Source: Calliopsis andreniformis | Taxonomy: Eukaryota; Arthropoda; Insecta; Hymenoptera; Andrenidae | DNA: 64,000 nucleotides | Reading direction: 5' to 3' | Assembly (NCBI RefSeq): GCF_051401765.1 | Contig: NW_027480449.1 | Span: 5,394,001-5,458,000 of the forward strand | Shown here: positions 1 through 11,120 of the stretch, piece by piece | Layout of the letters: the number at the start of each line of letters is the position of its first letter | Numbering within the stretch: position 1 is the first letter of the stretch | Position numbers and translations under genes: made by a program | The notes under the pieces: generated by a model | What the model saw: only the letters and a program-made list of their open reading frames with translations | Told to the model about the DNA's origin: nothing | Database searches by the model: none

Positions 1-1434
1 TGAGGATTGATGATTGAGGATTGAGCATTGAAGATTGAGGATTGGGGATTGACGATTGACGATTGAGGATTGAGTATTGAGGATTGAAGATTGAGTATTG
101 ATGATTGAAGATTGAGGATTGAGGATTGAGTGTTCAGGATTGAGGACGAGGACTGACGGTTGGGGATTGAGGATTGAGCATTGAGGATTGAAGATTGATG
201 ACTGGGGATTGAGGATTGAAGATTGAGGATTAAGTATTGAAGATTGGGGATTGAGGATCTTGGATTGGAGATTGATTATGGAGGATTGAAGATTGACGAT
301 TGAGGATTGAGGATTGAGAATTGAGAATTGAGAATGAGGACTGTGAGTTGAGGATTGAGGTTTGAGGAATGAGGGTTGAGGGTTGAGGATTGAGGATTGA
401 GGACTGAGGATTGAGGATTGAGGATTGAGTATTGATGGTTGAGTATTGATGCCTGAGGATTGATGATTGAGGATTGAGGTTTGAGGATTGTGGATTGAAG
501 ATTGAGTGTTGAGGATTGAAAATTGAGGGTTGAGGATTGAGGATTGAGGATTGTGGTTTGAGGAACGAGGATTGAGGATTGAGGATTGAGGATTGAGTAT
601 TGAGGATTGAGGGTTGAAGATTGAGGATTGAGGATTGAGGACTGAGGATTGAGGATTGAGGATTGAGGATTGAGGATTGAGGATTGAGGATTGAGGATTG
701 AGGATTGAGGGTTGAAGATAGAGTATTGAGGATTGAAGATTGAGGATTGAGGATTGAGGATTGAGGATTGAGGATTGAGCATTGAAGATTGAGGATTGTG
801 GATTGAGGATTGACGATTGAGGATTGAGTATTGAGGATTGAAGATTGAGTATTGATGATTGAAGGTTCAGGATTGCGGATTGAGTGTTGAGGATTGAGGA
901 CGAGGACTGACGGTTGAGGATTGAGGATTGAGCATTGAGGATTGAAGATTGATGACTGGGGATTGAGGACTCCAGATTGAGGATTAAGGATTGAAGATTG
1001 GGGATTGAGGATCTTGGATTGGAGATTGATTATTGAGGATTGAAGATTGACGATTGAGGATTGAGGATTGAGGATTGAGAATTGAGAATGAGGACTGAGA
1101 GTTGAGGATTGAGGTTTGAGGAATGAGGATTGAGGGTTGAGGATTGAGGATTGAGGAGTGAGGATTGAGGATTGAGTATTGAAGATTGAGTGTTGATGCC
1201 TGAGGATTGAGGATTGAGGATTGAGGACTGAGGATTGAGGATTGAGGATTGAGCATTGAGGATTGGAGATTGAGGACTGGGGATTGAGGATTGAAGATTG
1301 AGGATTAAGGATTGAAGATTGTGGATTGAGGATCTAGGATTGGAGATTGATTATTGAGGATTGAAGATTGAGGATTGAGGATTGAGGATTGAGGACTGAG
1401 GGTTGAAGATGGAGGATTAAGGATTGTGGATTGA

Positions 1435-1912
1435 GGGTTGAAGATTGAGGATTAAGTATTGAGGATTGAGGATTGAAGATTGAGGATTAAAGATTGACTA
1501 TCGATGATTGAAGATTGAGGATTGAGGATTGAGGGTTGTGGATTGAGGACGAGTACTGAGGGTGGAATATTGGTGTTTGAGGCCTGAGGATTGAGGATTG
1601 AGGATTGAGAATTGATGATTGAGGATTGAGGATTGAAGATTGAGGATTGGGTATTGAGGATTGAAGATTGAGGATTCAGGATTGAGGATTGAGGATTGAG
1701 GATTGGTGACTGAGGATTGAGGATTGAAGATTGAGTACTGAGGACTGAAGATTGGGGATTGAGGATTGAGGATTGAGAATTGAGAATTGAGAATCGAGGA
1801 TTGAAGATTGAGGATTGAGGATTGAGGATTGAGGTTTGAGGATTGAGGATTGAGGATTGGGGATTGAGTATTGAACCATGAGAATTCAGGATATTCTATT
1901 GAGTATTGAGAA
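1435..1912. repeat. Older internal duplication, copy 1
   Basis: This stretch matches about 3133-3582. It begins at a phrase containing ATTAAGT, runs through the distinctive GGTGGAATATTGG (t of GGTGG at 1563, partner at 3261, offset 1698) and ends at a divergent island with GAATTC (1882-1887, partner 3552-3557, offset 1670). The offset falls by 28 bp, exactly four heptamers, so the copies differ by whole units. Several substitutions separate them, more than between the large duplicates to the right, which suggests an earlier event. Confidence 0.7.
1869..1912. repeat. Divergent island with GAATTC and a small inverted repeat
   Basis: A run of strongly diverged units holds AGAATTCAGGATATTCT, in which AGAAT and ATTCT form 5-nt inverted arms around a 7-nt centre. 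GAATTC is at 1882-1887. The run still fits a 7-bp register, so it looks like decayed satellite units and not an insertion. The same island occurs at 3539-3582. Function is unknown. Confidence 0.65.
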
Positions 1913-3132
1913 TTGAGGATTGATGGTTGAGTATTGAGGATTGATGGCTGAGGGTTGTGTGTTGAGTATTGAGGATTGAGGATTGACGATTGAGGATAGA
2001 GGTTTGAGGATTGAAGATTGAGTATTGATGATTGAATATTGAGGATTGAGGATTGAGGCTTGAGGATTGATGATTGAGGATTGAAGATTGATTATTGATG
2101 ATTGAAGATTGAGGACTGGCGATTGAGGATTGAAGATTGAGGATTAAGGACTGAGGATTGGGGATTGAGGATGTAGGATTGGAGATTGATTATTGAGGAT
2201 TGAAGATTGAGGATTGAGGATTGAGAATTGAGAATTGAGAATTGAGGGTGAGGACTGAGGGTTGAGGATTGAGGTTTGAGGAACGAGGATTGAGGATTGA
2301 GGATTGAGGACTAAGGATTGACGATTGAGTATTGAAGATTGAGGATTGATGACTGAGGATTGAGGACCGAGGATTGAGGATTGAGGATTGATGATTCAAG
2401 ATTGAGTATTGAGGATTCAATATTGAGGATTGAGGATTGAGGATTGAGGATTGAGGATTGAGGATTGAAGATTGAGGATTGGGTATTGAGGATTGAACAT
2501 TGAGGATTGTGGATTGAGGATTGAAGGTTGAATATTGATGAATGAAGATTGAGGATTGATGATTGAGGGTTGTGTATTGAGGACGAGGACTGAGGATTGA
2601 GTATTGATACTTGAGGTCTGTGGATTGAGGATTGAGGATTGAGGATTGAAGATTGGAGGTTGAGTATTGATGATTGAGGATTGAGGATTGAGGATTGAGT
2701 ATTGAGGATTGAGGGTTGAAGATTGAAGATTGAGGATTGAGGATTGAGGATTGAGGATTGAGGATTGAGGATTGAGGATTGGGGATTGAGGATTGAAGAT
2801 AGAGTATTGAGGATTGAAGATTGAGGATTGAGGATTGAGGATTGAAGATTGACGACTGGGGATTGAGGGTTGAGGATTGAGGATTGAGGATTGAGGATTG
2901 AGGATTGAGTATTGAAGATTGAGTATTGATGCCTGAGGATTGAGGATTGAGGATTGAGGACAGAGGATTGAGGATTGAGGATTGAGCATTGAGGATTGGA
3001 GGTTGAGGAATGGGGATTGAGGATTGAAGATTGAGTATTAAGGATTGAAGATTGGGGATTGAGGATCTAGGATTGGAGATTGTTTATTGAGGATTGAAGA
3101 TTGAGGATTGAGGATTGAGGATTGAGGATTGA

Positions 3133-3582
3133 GGGTTGAAGATTGAGGATTAAGTATTGAGGATTGAGGATTGAAGATTGAGGATTAAAGATTGACTATT
3201 GATGATTGAAGATTGAGGATTGAGGATTGAGGGTTGTGGATTGAGGACGAGCACTGAGGGTGGAATATTGGTGTTTGAGGCCTGAGGATTGAGGATTGAG
3301 GATTGAGAATTGACGATTGAGGATTGAGGATTGAAGATTGAGGATTGGGTATTGAGGATTGAAGATAGAGGATTCAGGATTGAGGATTGAGGATTGAGGA
3401 TTGGGGACTGAGGATTGAGGATTGAAGATTGAGTACTGAGGACTGAAGATTGGGGATTGAGGATTGAGGATTGAGGATTGAGGATTGAGCATTGAAGATT
3501 GAGGATTGGGGATTGAGGATTGGCGATTGAGGATTTAGTATTGAACCATGAGAATTCAGGATATTCTATTGAGTATTGAGAA
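3133..3582. repeat. Older internal duplication, copy 2
   Basis: This is the partner of about 1435-1912. The offset is 1698 bp at its left end and 1670 bp at its right end, so four heptamers were lost here or gained in the other copy. The opening phrase also appears near 10733, showing that the module was reused elsewhere. Confidence 0.7.
3539..3582. repeat. Divergent island with GAATTC, second copy
   Basis: Same island as 1869-1912, with GAATTC at 3552-3557 and the same 5-nt inverted arms. It forms the right end of the 3133-3582 duplicate. Confidence 0.65.
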
Positions 3583-3720
3583 TTGAGGATTGAGGATTGA
3601 GTATTGAAGATTGAGTATTGATGCCCGAGGATTGAGGATTGAGGATTGAGGATTGAGGATTGGTGATTGAAGATTGAGTATTGAGGATTGAAGATTGAGG
3701 ATTGAGGATTGAGGATTGAG

Positions 3721-3840
3721 GATGGAGGATGAGGGCTGAGGGTTGCGGATTGAGGTTTGAGTATTGAATCCTGAGAATTCAGGGTATTCTATTGAGTATC
3801 GATAAATGTGGATTGATGGTTGGGTATTGAGCATTGGGGA
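3721..3840. repeat. 120-bp divergent module with GAATTC and ATCGAT, copy 1
   Basis: This is one of the least consensus-like stretches in the window. It starts with ATGGAGG-type units, passes through ATTGAATCCTGAGAATTC (GAATTC at 3775-3780), then TATTCTATTGAGTATCGATA, and ends at GCATTGGGG. The 7-bp register is largely kept, apart from a 6-bp unit. Four copies exist: here, 9714-9833, 46367-46486 and 53417-53536. Read on the - strand it gives a peptide stretch with I, Y, E and F unlike the usual heptapeptide, but that is a consequence of the divergence and no evidence of coding. Confidence 0.8.
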
Positions 3841-6800
3841 TTCAGGATTGAGTATCGAAGATTGAGGATTGATGATTGAGGATTGAGGATTGAGGATTGG
3901 GGATTGAGGATTGAGGGTTGAAGATTGAGGATTGAAGATTGAGGATTGAGGATTGAGGATTGAGGATTGAGGGTTGAGGATAGAGGTTTGAGGATTGAAG
4001 ATTGAGTATTGATGATTGAATATTGAGGATTGAGGATTGAGGTTTGAGGATTGATGATTGAGGATTGAAGATAGATTATTGATGATTGAAGATTGAGGAC
4101 TGGCGATTGAGGATTGAAGATTGAGGATTAACTACTGAGGATTGGGGATTGAGGATGTAGGACTGGAGATTGATTATTGAGGATTGAAGATTGAGGATTG
4201 AGGATTGAGGATTGAGGATTGAGAATTGAGAATTGAGGATGACGACTGAGGGTTGAGGATTGAGGTTTGAGGAACGAGGATTGAGGTTTGAGGATTGAGG
4301 ATTAAGGATTGACGATTGAGTATTGAAGATTGAGGATTGATGACTGAGGATTGACGACTGAGGATTGAGCATTGAGGATTGATGATTGAAGATTGAGTAT
4401 TGAGGATTGAATACTGAGGATTGAGGATTGAGGATTGAGGATTGAGGATTGAGGATTGAGGACTGAAGATTGAGTATTGAGGATTGAAGGTTGAGGATTG
4501 TGGATTGAGGATTGAGGATTGAAGATTGAGTATTGATGCCTGAGGATTGAGGATTGAGGATTGAGTACTGAGGATTGAGGATTGAGGATTGAGCATTGAG
4601 GGTTGAAGATTGAGGATTAAGGATTGAGGATTGAGGATTGAGGATTAAGGATTAAAGATTGAATATTGATGATTGAAGATTGAGAATTGAGGATTGAGGG
4701 TTGTGGATTGAGGACGAGGACCGAGGGTTGAATATTGATGTTTGAGGCATGAGGATTGAGGACTGAGGACTGAGAATTGATGATTGAGGATTGAGCATTG
4801 AAGATTGAGGATTGGGGATTGACGATTGACGATTGAGGATTGAGTATTGAGGATTGAAGATTGAGTATTGATGATTGAAGATTGAGGATTGAGGATTGAG
4901 TGTTGAGGATTGAGGACGAGGACTGACGGTTGGGGATTGAGGATTGAGCATTGAGGATTGAAGATCGATGACTGGGGATTGAGGATTGAAGATTGAGGAT
5001 TCAGGATTGAGGATTGAGGATTGAGGATTTAGGATTGAGGATTGAGGATTGAAGATTGAGTACTGAGGATTGAAGATTGAGGATTGAGGATTGAGGATTG
5101 ATGATTGAGGATTGAGCATTGAAGATTGAGGATTGGGGATTGACGATTGACGATTGAGGATTGAGTATTGAGGATTGAAGATTGAGTATTGAGGGTTGAA
5201 GGTTGAGGATTGTGGATTGAGGATTGAGGATTGAAGATTGAGGATTGAGTATTGAGGATTGAGGATTGAGGATTGAGGATTGAGCATTGAAGATTGAGGA
5301 TTGGGGACTGAGGATTGACGATTGAAGATTGAGTATTGAGGACTGAAGATTGAGTATTGATGATTGAAGATTGAGGATTAGGGATTGAGTGTTGAGGATT
5401 GAGGACGAGGACTGACGGTTGAGGATTGAGGATTGAGCATTGAGGATTGAAGATTGATGACTGGGGATTGAGGACTCAAGATTGAGGATTAAGGATTGAA
5501 GATTGGTGATTGAGGATCTTGGATTGGAGATTGATTATTGAGGATAAAAGATTGACGACTGGGGATTGAGGATTGAGGATTGAGAATTGAGAATGAGGAC
5601 TGAGAGTTGAGGATTGAGGTTTGAGGAATGAGGATTGAGGGTTGAGGATTGAGGATTGAGGGTTGAGGATTGAGGATTGAGTATTGAAGATTGAGTATTG
5701 AGGATTGAAGATTGAGGATTGAGGATTGAGGATTGAGGATTGAAGATTGAGTATTGAGGATTGAAGATTGAGGATTGAGGATTGAGGGTTGAGGATTGAG
5801 GACGAGGACTGACGGTTGAGGATTGAGGTTTGAGGATTGAGGATTGAGGATTGAGGACTGAGGCTTGAGGATTGAGGATTGAGCATTGAGGATTGAAGAT
5901 TGAGGACTGGCGATTGAGGATTGAAGATTGAGGATTAAGGATTGAGTATTGGGGATTGAGGATGTAGGATTGGAGAATGATTATTGAGGATTGAAGATTG
6001 AGGATTGAGGATTGAGGATTGAGGATTGAGAATGGAGAATTGAGGATGACGACTGAGGGTTGAGGATTGAGGTTTGAGGAACGAGGATTGAGGATTGAGG
6101 ATAGAAGATTGAGGATTGGGTATTGAGGATTGAAGATTGAGGATTCAGGATTGAGGATTGAGGATTGAGGATTGAGGATTGAGGATTGAGGATTGAAGAT
6201 TGAGTACTGAGGATTGAAGATTGAGGATTGAGGATTGAGGATTGATGATTGAGGATTGAGCATTGAAGATTGAGGATTGGGGATTGACGATTGACGATTG
6301 AGGATTGAGTATTGAGGATTGAAGATTGAGTATTGATGATTGAAGATTGAGGATTGAGGATTGAGGATTGAGGATGGAGGATGGAGGACGAGGACGGACG
6401 GTTGAGGATTGAGGTTTGGTGATTGACGATTGAGGATTGAGGACTGAGGATTGAGGATTGAGGATTGAGCATTGAGGATTGAAGATTGAGTATTGATGAT
6501 TGAAGATTGAGGATTGAGGATTGAGTGTTGAGGATTGAGGACGAGGACTGACGGTTGGGGATTGAGGATTGAGCATTGAGGATTGAAGATTGATGACTGG
6601 GGATTGAGGATTGAAGATTGAGGATTAAGGATTGAAGATTGGGGATTGAGGATCTTGGATTGGAGATTGATTATGGAGGATTGAAGATTGACGATTGAGG
6701 ATTGAGGATTGAGAATTGAGAATTGAGAATGAGGACTGTGAGTTGAGGATTGAGGTTTGAGGAATGAGGGTTGAGGGTTGAGGATTGAGGATTGAGGACT

Positions 6801-7516
6801 GAGGATTGAGGATTGAGGATTGAGTATTGAAGGTTGAGTATTGATGCCTGAGGATTGATGATTGAGGATTGAGGTTTGAGGATTGTGGATTGAAGATTGA
6901 GTATTGAGGATTGAAGATTGAGGATTGAGGATTGAGGATTGAGGATGGAGGATGGAGGACGAGGACGGACGGTTGAGGATTGAGGTTTGGTGATTGACGA
7001 TTGAGGATTGAGGACTGAGGATTGAGGATTGAGGATTGAGCATTGAGGATTGGACATTGAGGACTGGGGATTGAGGATTGAAGATTGAGGATTAAGGATT
7101 GAAGATTGGGGATTGAGGATCTAGGATTGGAGATTGATTATTGAGGATTGAAGATTGAGGATTGAGGATTGTGGATTGAGAATTGAGAATTGAGTATGAG
7201 GACTGAGGGTTGAGGATTGAGGTTTGAGGAATGAGGATTGAGGGTTGAGGATTGAGGATTGAGGATCGAGGATTGAGGATTGAGTATTGAAGATTGAGTA
7301 TTGATGCCTGAGGATTGAGGATTGAGGATTGAGGATTGAGGACTGAGTATTGAAGATTGAGGATTGGGTATTGAGGATTGAAGAATGAGGATTGAGGATT
7401 GAGGATTGAGGATTGGGGATTGAAGTTTCAGTATTGATGTTTAAAGATTGAGGATTGAGGATTGAGGATTGAGGATTGAGGATTGAAGATTGAGAATTGA
7501 GGATTGAGGACTGAGG

Positions 7517-7817
7517 ATTGAGGATTGAGGATTGAGGATTGAGGATTGAGGATTGAGGATTGAGGATTGAGGATTGAGGATTGAGGATTGATGGTTGAGT
7601 ATTGAGGATTGATGGCTGAGGGTTGTGTGTTGAGTATTGAGGATTGAGGACTGAGGATTGAGGATAGAGGATTGAGGATTGAGGATTGAGGATTGAGGAT
7701 TGAGGATTGAGGATTGAGGATTGAGGATTGAGGATTGATGGTTGAGTATTGAGGATTGATGGCTGAGGGTTGTGTGTTGAGTATTGAGGATTGAGGACTG
7801 AGGATTGAGGATAGAGG
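7517..7817. repeat. Tandem doublet with a 147-bp period
   Basis: Two consecutive units each consist of a pure ATTGAGG run followed by a fixed variant phrase (ATGGTTG to ATAGAGG, with GGTTGTGTGTTG inside). The ATGGTTG landmark is at 7591 and 7738, 147 bp apart, or exactly 21 heptamers. The first pure run has ten units here and nine in the partner at 51227. Confidence 0.8.
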
Positions 7818-8910
7818 ATTGAGGATTGAGGATTGAGTATTGATGATTGAATATTCAGGATTGAGGATTGAGGATTGAGGATTGAGGACGAGGACTGACG
7901 GTTGAGGATTGAGGTTTGAGGATTGAGGATTTAGGATTGAGGACTGAGGATTGAGGATTGAGGACTGAGCATTGAGGATTGAAGATTGAGCATTCAGGAT
8001 TGGACATTGAGGACTCGGGATTGAGGATTGAAGATTGAGGATTAAGGTTTGAAGATTGGGGATTGAGGATCTAGGATTGGAGATTGATTATTGAGGATTG
8101 AAGATTGAGGATTGAAGATTGAGGATTGAGAATTGAGAATTGAGTATGACGACTGAGGGTTGAGGATTGAGGTTTGAGGAATGAGGGTTGTGGTTGAGGA
8201 TTGAGGATTGAGGATTGAGGATTGAGTATTGGAGATTGAGTATTGATGCCTGAGGATTGAGGATTGAGGATTCAGGATTGATGATTGAGGATTGAAGATT
8301 GATTATTGATGATTGAAGATTGAGGATTGAGGATTGAGGGTTGAGGATTGAGGACGAGGACTGACGGTTGAGGATTGAGGTTTGAGGATTGAGGGTTGAG
8401 GATTGAGGACTGGGGATTGACGATTGATTACTGAAGATAGAGGATTTATGACTAAGGATTGAGGATTGTGGTTTGAGGATTGAGGATTGAAGATTGAGTA
8501 TAGAGGATTGAATATTGAGGATTGAGGATTGAGGATTGAGGATTGAGGACAGAGGATTGACGATTGAGTATTGAAGATTGAGGATTTATGACTGTGGATT
8601 GAGGATTAAGAATTGAAGATTGGGGATTGAGGATCTAAAATTGAAGATTCATTATTGAGGATTGAAGATTGAGGATTGAGGATTGAGGATTGAGAATTGA
8701 TAATAGAGAATTGAGGATGAGGACTGAGGGTTGAGGATTGAGGTTTGAGTGATGAGGATTAAGGGCTGAGGATTGAGGGTTGAGGATTGTGGATTGAGGA
8801 TAGAGTATTGAGGATTGAGGATTGAGGATTGAGGATTGAAGATTGAGTATTGAGGATTGAAGATTGAGGATTGAGGATTGAGGGTTGAGGATTGAGTATT
8901 GAGGATTGAC

Positions 8911-9143
8911 ACTTGATGATTGACGCTTGAGGATTGAGGGTTGAGGATGTAGGATAGAAGAGAGAGGACCGAGTGTTGAGGGTTGAGTGTTGAGAATTGA
9001 TGCTTGAGGTTTGAGATTTGATTATTGAATATTCTGTATTGAGTATTGAACCATGAGTATTCAGGATGTTCTATTGAGTATTGAGAATTGAGGATTGATG
9101 GTTGAATATTGAGGATTTATGGTTGAGGGTTGAGTGTTAAATA
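8911..9143. repeat. Divergent island with AGAAGAGAG, copy 1
   Basis: About 230 bp of strongly diverged units, including GACACTTGATG, GATAGAAGAGAG, GATTTGATTATTGAATATTC and CCATGAGTATTCAGGATG. Related copies lie at 45347-45580 (offset near 36430) and 52614-52846 (offset 43703). It belongs to the same family as the GAATTC islands, but here GAATTC has become GTATTC. No protein-coding or RNA signature was seen. Confidence 0.75.
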
Positions 9144-9713
9144 TTGAGGATTGTGGATTGAGGATAGAGTATTGATGATTGAGGATTGAGGATTGAGGAT
9201 AGAATATTGAGGATTGAGGATTGAGGGTTGAGGATTGAGGACGAGGACTGACGGTTGAGGATTGAGGTTTGAGGATTGAGGATTGAGGACTGAGGCTTGA
9301 GGATTGAGGATTCAGCATTGAGGACTGAAGATTGAGGACTGGCGATTGAGGATTGAAGATTGTGGATTAAGGATTGAGTATTGGGGATTGAGGATGTAGG
9401 ATTGGAGAATGATTATTGAGGATTGAAGATTGAGGATTGAGGATTGAGGATTGAGGATTGAGAATTGAGAATTGAGGATGACGACTGAGGGTTGAGGATT
9501 GAGGTTTGAGGAACGAGGATTGAGGATTGTGGATTGAGGATTAAGGATTGACGATTGAGTATTGAAGATTGAGGATTGATGACTGAGGATTGACGACTGA
9601 GGATTGAGCATTGAGGATTGATGATTGAAGATTGAGTATTGAGGATTGAGGATTGGTGATTGAAGATTGAGTATTGAGGAATGAAGATTGAGGATTGAGG
9701 ATTGAGGATTGAG

Positions 9714-9833
9714 GATGGAGGATGAGGGCTGAGGGTTGCGGATTGAGGTTTGAGTATTGAATCCTGAGAATTCAGGGTATTCTATTGAGTATCGATAAAT
9801 GTGGATTGATGGATGGGTATTGAGCATTGGGGA
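9714..9833. repeat. 120-bp divergent module with GAATTC and ATCGAT, copy 2
   Basis: Same module as 3721-3840 at offset 5993, with GAATTC at 9768-9773 and ATCGAT following. This copy has ATGGATGGG where the others have ATGGTTGGG. It lies inside block S. Confidence 0.82.
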
Positions 9834-9916
9834 TTGAGGATTGAGTATTGAAGATTGAGGATTGATGGTTGAGGATTGAGGATTGAGGATTGAGGATTGA
9901 GGATTGAGTGTTGAAG

Positions 9917-10007
9917 ATTGAGGATTGAGGATTGAGGATTGAGGATTGAGGATTGAGGATTGAGGATTGAGGATTGAGGATTGAGGATTGAGGATTGAGG
10001 ATTGAGG
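9917..10007. repeat. Pure ATTGAGG run, 13 units, length-variable between copies
   Basis: Thirteen perfect tandem ATTGAGG units are flanked by GTGTTGAAG on the left and ATTGAAGATAGAG on the right. The corresponding runs are 46570-46667 (14 units) and 53620-53710 (13 units). The single-unit difference fits replication slippage. Confidence 0.88.
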
Positions 10008-11120
10008 ATTGAAGATAGAGTATTGAGGATTGAAGATTGAGGATTGAGGATTGAGGATTGAGTATTGAGGATTGAGCATTGAAGATTGAGGATTGTGGAT
10101 TGAGGATTGACGATTGAGGATTGAGTATTGAGGATTGAAGATTGAGTACTGATGATTGAAGATTGAGGATTGGGGATTGAGTGTTGAGGATTGAGGACGA
10201 GGACTGACGGTTGAGGATTGAGGATTGAGCATTGAGGATTGAAGATTGATGACTGGGGATTGAGGAGTCAAGATTGAGGATAAAGGATTGTAGATTGGGG
10301 ATTGAGGATCTTGGATTGGAGATTGATTATTGAGGATTGAAGATTGACGATTGAGGATTGAGGATTCAGGATTGAGAATTGAGAATGAGGACTGAGAGTT
10401 GAGGATTGAGGTTTGAGGAATGAGGATTGAGGGTTGAGGATTGAGGATTGAGGATTGAGGATTGAGGATTGAGTATTGAAGATTGAGTGTTGATGCCTGA
10501 GGATTGAGGATTGAGGATTGAGGACTGAGGATTGAGGATTGAGGATTGAGCATTGAGGATTGGAGATTGAGGACTGGGGATTGAGGATTGAAGATTGAGG
10601 ATTAAGGATTGAAGATTGGGGATTGAGGATCTAGGATTGGAGATTGATTTTTGAGGATTGAAGATTGAGGATTGAGGATTGAGGATTGAGGACTGAGGGT
10701 TGAAGATTGAGGATTAAGGATAGAAGGATTGAGGGTTGAAGATTGAGGATTAAGTATTGAGGATTGAGGATTGAAGATTGAGGATTAAAGATTGACTATT
10801 GATGATTGAAGATTGAGGATTGAGGATTGAAGATTGAGGATTGGGTACGGAGGATTGAAGATAGAGGATTCAGGATTGAGGATTGAGGATTGAGGATTGG
10901 GGACTGAGGATTGACGATTGAGTATTGAAGATTGAGGATTTATGACTGTGGATTGAGGATTAAGAATTGAAGATTGGGGATTGAGGATCTAAAATTGGAG
11001 ATTCATTATTGAGGATTGAAGATTGAGGATTGAGGATTGAGGATTGAGAATTGAGAATAGAGAATTGAGGATGAGGACTGAGGGTTGAGGATTGAGGTTT
11101 GAGGGATGAGGATTGAGGGC

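Larger units (their letters stand above)
1..6620. repeat. Left mosaic domain of diverged satellite modules
   Basis: This segment uses the same phrase vocabulary as the rest of the array but in less regular order and with more private variants. The ATCTTGG landmark occurs at 257, 1011 and 5516, so spacing is irregular (754, then 4505 bp) compared with the HOR domain. It contains an older internal duplication (about 1435-1912 against 3133-3582) and two kinds of divergent island with GAATTC. No gene or RNA gene is visible. I infer that it is older or less homogenised than the sequence to its right. Confidence 0.75.

Noticed and set aside
1869..1912. Heat-shock-element-like or other promoter motif (AGAATTCAGGATATTCT)
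   Set aside because: The GAA/TTC pattern is short, lies in a decayed satellite unit and has no transcription unit beside it. The inverted arms are only 5 nt.
5535..7043. The longest - strand open frame (502 codons)
   Set aside because: It spans the boundary at 6621 between unrelated blocks and overlaps other open frames. Its length reflects a chance lack of stop-creating variants.
9714..9833. Possible real exon giving the unusual I-H-I-Y-R-Y-S peptide segment
   Set aside because: The segment is the 120-bp divergent module, still mostly in heptamer register, flanked on both sides by ordinary satellite. The unusual residues follow from diverged units, and no splice-site or conservation argument can be made from the sequence.
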